6,893 nucleotides of DNA, from positions 1-6,893 of the forward strand of contig CAKSZF010000082.1 in NCBI GenBank assembly GCA_934525405.1, read 5' to 3'. This DNA is from an uncultured Faecalibacterium sp. Lineage in GTDB: Bacteria > Bacillota > Clostridia > Oscillospirales > Ruminococcaceae. The notes below the pieces were generated by a model. The model saw only the letters and a list, made by a program, of their open reading frames with translations. It did not search any database and was not told the origin of the DNA. Shown here one piece after another: positions 5,232 through 6,893 of this stretch (position 1 is the first letter of the stretch; each line of letters begins with the position of its first letter). The position numbers and the translations under genes were made by a program.

Positions 5232-6257
5232 ATGGCACAGAATGATATCGGTATCGACCTTGGTACTACTACCATCATCATTGCACAGGAGGGCAAGGGC
5301 GTGGTGCTCAACCAGCCCAGCGTTGTGGCAATGGATACCCGCAAGAACACCGTGCTGGAGGCTGGCGACAAGGCACTGGCTATGGTGGGGCGCACGCCCA
5401 ACTACATCTCCGCTATCTTCCCGCTGAAGGATGGCGTCATCAGCGACCACACCATGACCCGGGAGCTGATCTGCCGCTTTGTCAAGCAGGTGTACAGCTC
5501 CCACATGGTCAAACCCCGGGTAGCAGTGTGCGTGCCCGCCGCCATTACCGGCATCGAGAGCGATGCCGTGGTGGAGGCTGTGGTGGCTGCCGGTGCCCGT
5601 CAGGTGTACCTGATCGACGAGCCCATTGCCGCCGCCCTTGGCTCCGGCATCGACATCACTCTGCCGGACGGCCGTATGATCATTGATATCGGCGGCGGCA
5701 CCACGGATATCGCCGTGCTGAGCCTTGGCGGCAAGGTCAAGGCCACCAGTGTGCGCGTGGCCGGTAACCACTACGATGAGGAGATCCTCAAGCACGTCCG
5801 CAACAAATATAGCATTGCCATCGGTCAGCGCACCGCCGAGGAACTGAAGAAGCACGTTGCCTGCTGCCCTCAAAAGACCGATTTCCACGAGAGCATGGAG
5901 ATCAAGGGTCGCAGCCTGCTCACCGGTCTGCCGGTGCGCGTGACAGTTTCCACCGATGATCTGTACGAGCCGGTGATGATGCTCAGCGAGCAGATCGGCA
6001 CCGCAGCCCATCAGGTGCTGGAAAAGACCCCGCCGGAGCTGGCAGGCGATATCTACCGCAACGGCGTCATGCTGACCGGCGGCGGTGCCCAGCTGCACGG
6101 CCTGACCGAATATCTGAGCCAGGAACTGAAGGTGGAGGTCACCGTCTCGCCGGACCCCGTAAACTGCGTTGCACTGGGCACGGCACAGAGCCTTTCCATC
6201 GGTGATAAGCTGGAAACCGGCTTTACGGATGCTACTCCGCGCATCGGCCACCGCTAA
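5232..6257 (+). CDS. mreB: MreB-family rod shape-determining actin homologue
   Basis: A 341-residue bacterial actin. MreB/Mbl proteins polymerise on the inner face of the membrane and organise elongation-phase cell wall synthesis. The actin-fold motifs are in order: phosphate-1 IDLGTTT (8-14); PRVAVCVP near 95-102; LIDEP (127-131, with E130 at the usual catalytic glutamate position); phosphate-2 DIGGGTTD (152-159); RVAGNHYDE, typical of MreB; LTGGGAQLHG (281-290); and VALGTA near the C terminus. The chosen ATG gives MAQNDIGIDLGT, with AGAAAGGA (5212-5219) upstream; a TTG at 5169 would add 21 residues but lies before this site. Phosphate-1 reads DLGTTT where MreB and Mbl normally read DLGTAN, suggesting a divergent paralogue. 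No mreC or mreD follows; the next genes are decarboxylase subunits with their own promoter. Confidence 0.93.
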   Translation: MAQNDIGIDLGTTTIIIAQEGKGVVLNQPSVVAMDTRKNTVLEAGDKALAMVGRTPNYISAIFPLKDGVISDHTMTRELICRFVKQVYSSHMVKPRVAVCVPAAITGIESDAVVEAVVAAGARQVYLIDEPIAAALGSGIDITLPDGRMIIDIGGGTTDIAVLSLGGKVKATSVRVAGNHYDEEILKHVRNKYSIAIGQRTAEELKKHVACCPQKTDFHESMEIKGRSLLTGLPVRVTVSTDDLYEPVMMLSEQIGTAAHQVLEKTPPELAGDIYRNGVMLTGGGAQLHGLTEYLSQELKVEVTVSPDPVNCVALGTAQSLSIGDKLETGFTDATPRIGHR

Positions 6258-6319
6258 ACTTGGTTCGTTTTGTCCATGTCATATCACAAAGCAGCAAAAA
6301 TAAAATTTGTTAATTTTTG

Positions 6320-6348
6320 TTGAAATGATTGGCAAAATACGGTATACT
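6320..6348 (+). promoter_or_regulatory. promoter of the sodium-pump decarboxylase operon
   Basis: TTGAAA (6320-6325) and TATACT (6343-6348) are 17 bases apart, each 5/6 to consensus, in AT-rich surroundings (6280-6350). Transcription would start near 6355, giving a leader of about 63 bases. This is the best promoter in the window and separates the operon from mreB. I see no clear terminator for mreB between 6258 and 6320. Confidence 0.75.
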
Positions 6349-6417
6349 ATACCCAAATTGATTTTCTGCTAACGATCTTGTATCGCTTGCAGTATCCAAC
6401 AAACAGGAGGAAAAACC

Positions 6418-6774
6418 ATGGACTTAGGTTTCGATGTGGTCGTTACCATTACTGGTATCGTGCTGGTGTTCCTGATCCTCGTGCTGCTGATGGCGATCAT
6501 CACGCTGGAGGGCAAGATCTTCGACTCGATGAATGCCAAAAAGAAGGCCGCCAAGACTGCTGCGCAGGCACCTGCCGCAAAGCCCGCTGCCGCTCCGGTA
6601 CAGCAGGCTGCGCCGGCTCCTCAGGTAGAGGAAGGCATCCCCGGTGACGTGGTGGCCGCCATTATGGCTGCTATCCACGCAATGGGCAACGGCAAGTACA
6701 CCCTTAAAGCAGTGCGTCGTGGCAAAAATGGCTGGGGCAAGGCCGGCGTGAACGACACCACGGCTCCGTTTTAA
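6418..6774 (+). CDS. OadG family protein (sodium-pump decarboxylase gamma subunit)
   Basis: A 118-residue protein with the layout of the small gamma subunit of Na+-translocating biotin-dependent decarboxylases (oxaloacetate, methylmalonyl-CoA or glutaconyl-CoA types), which anchors and assembles the complex at the cytoplasmic membrane. One membrane helix (about residues 6-30) is followed by a basic stretch with KKKAAK, an Ala/Pro/Gln-rich flexible linker (about 44-72), then a small C-terminal domain with GDVVAAIMAAIHAM and a late GWGKAG segment, as in OadG proteins. There is no biotinylation motif (MKM), so it is not the biotin carrier. The start ATG has AGGAGG (6405-6410) seven bases upstream. 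The beta-subunit gene begins 15 bases after its stop, so the two are co-transcribed. The substrate of the pump cannot be told from this subunit. Confidence 0.85.
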   Translation: MDLGFDVVVTITGIVLVFLILVLLMAIITLEGKIFDSMNAKKKAAKTAAQAPAAKPAAAPVQQAAPAPQVEEGIPGDVVAAIMAAIHAMGNGKYTLKAVRRGKNGWGKAGVNDTTAPF

Positions 6775-6789
6775 CACAGGAGGAAGAGC

Positions 6790-6893
6790 ATGACACAGTT
6801 TATTGATACTCTGGTCGGTATTTTCCAAAGTTCCGGCTTTGCACAGTTTGGCCAGCCCGGCGGCTGGCTGTACGCCGTGATGATCTGCGTGGG
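6790..6893 (+). CDS. sodium-ion-translocating decarboxylase beta subunit (partial, 5' end)
   Basis: Only the first 34 residues are inside the window and the frame is open at the edge. The start ATG follows AGGAGG (6778-6783) by six bases. The peptide contains SSGFAQFGQPGGWLYAVMICVG, resembling the N terminus of clostridial OadB/GcdB/MmdB beta subunits: a short amphipathic start, a Gly-Trp pair, then the first hydrophobic helix. The beta subunit is the multi-span membrane protein that couples decarboxylation of carboxybiotin to Na+ export. Its position directly after a gamma subunit supports the call. The specific substrate (oxaloacetate, methylmalonyl-CoA, glutaconyl-CoA or malonate) is unknown. 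Confidence 0.75.
   Translation, partial: MTQFIDTLVGIFQSSGFAQFGQPGGWLYAVMICV

Noticed and set aside
5145..6251. A 368-codon minus-strand open frame covering all of mreB
   Set aside because: Also codon-aligned antisense. The mreB product has complete actin motifs while this product is His/Ala/Gly-rich with no recognisable pattern.
6295..6319. CAAAAAT/ATTTTTG inverted pair after mreB as a terminator
   Set aside because: The stem is only A-T pairs with no GC core; it is more likely the AT-rich zone upstream of the next promoter.
6355..6417. Possible riboswitch in the decarboxylase operon leader
   Set aside because: Only about 63 bases with no strong pairing and no riboswitch core that I recognise.
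6424..6828. A 134-codon minus-strand open frame over the OadG gene
   Set aside because: Antisense to a gene with a strong ribosome binding site, promoter and family match; the peptide is His/Asp-rich and unrecognisable.
1..6893. CRISPR arrays, insertion sequences, prophage genes, toxin-antitoxin pairs
   Set aside because: I found no regularly spaced repeats, no transposase or integrase motifs, and no short paired genes. The tRNA 3' ends are not duplicated elsewhere in the window as attachment sites would be.

Overview
The window looks like the chromosome of a moderately GC-rich Gram-positive gut anaerobe of the Clostridia, most like the Oscillospiraceae/Ruminococcaceae (Faecalibacterium-like). 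This is an inference from the gene set (RecD2, a Firmicutes-type nucleoid-associated protein, MreB, Na+-pumping decarboxylase subunits), strong AGGAGG-type ribosome binding sites, short intergenic regions and TATACT-like -10 boxes. No species can be proved from the sequence alone.

Layout. (i) 1-378 holds the end of a tRNA cluster on the + strand, Asp(GTC), Phe(GAA) and Gly(GCC), closed by an intrinsic terminator. (ii) 379-664 is non-coding and holds three strong hairpins, two of them terminators for the opposite strand. (iii) 665-2701 carries two minus-strand genes: an AEC-family membrane transporter and, upstream of it, a 37-kDa nucleoid-associated protein (NdpA/YejK family). The two are separated by a terminator that overlaps the transporter's likely promoter. 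(iv) 2702-2857 is a divergent promoter region. (v) 2858-5092 encodes RecD2, a 5'-3' SF1 helicase, on the + strand. (vi) 5093-5231 is a regulatory stretch with an extended -10 promoter, an inverted repeat over its -35 region and a perfect 16-nt palindrome in the leader. (vii) 5232-6257 encodes an MreB-family actin, standing alone without mreC or mreD. (viii) A good sigma-A-type promoter at 6320-6348 drives a new operon that starts with an OadG-type gamma subunit and continues with the beta subunit of a sodium-ion-translocating decarboxylase, cut by the window end.

Functional picture. This is mostly housekeeping DNA: translation, nucleoid and DNA maintenance, cell shape and sodium bioenergetics. 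The nucleoid protein and RecD2 share a divergent promoter region and both act on DNA. The gamma and beta subunits would form the membrane part of a biotin-dependent Na+ pump whose carboxyltransferase and biotin carrier must lie downstream or elsewhere. I see no CRISPR array, insertion sequence, prophage, toxin-antitoxin pair or clearly new system. The observations most worth following up are regulatory (terminator/promoter overlap, the repeats ahead of mreB) and the unusual phosphate-1 loop of the MreB protein.
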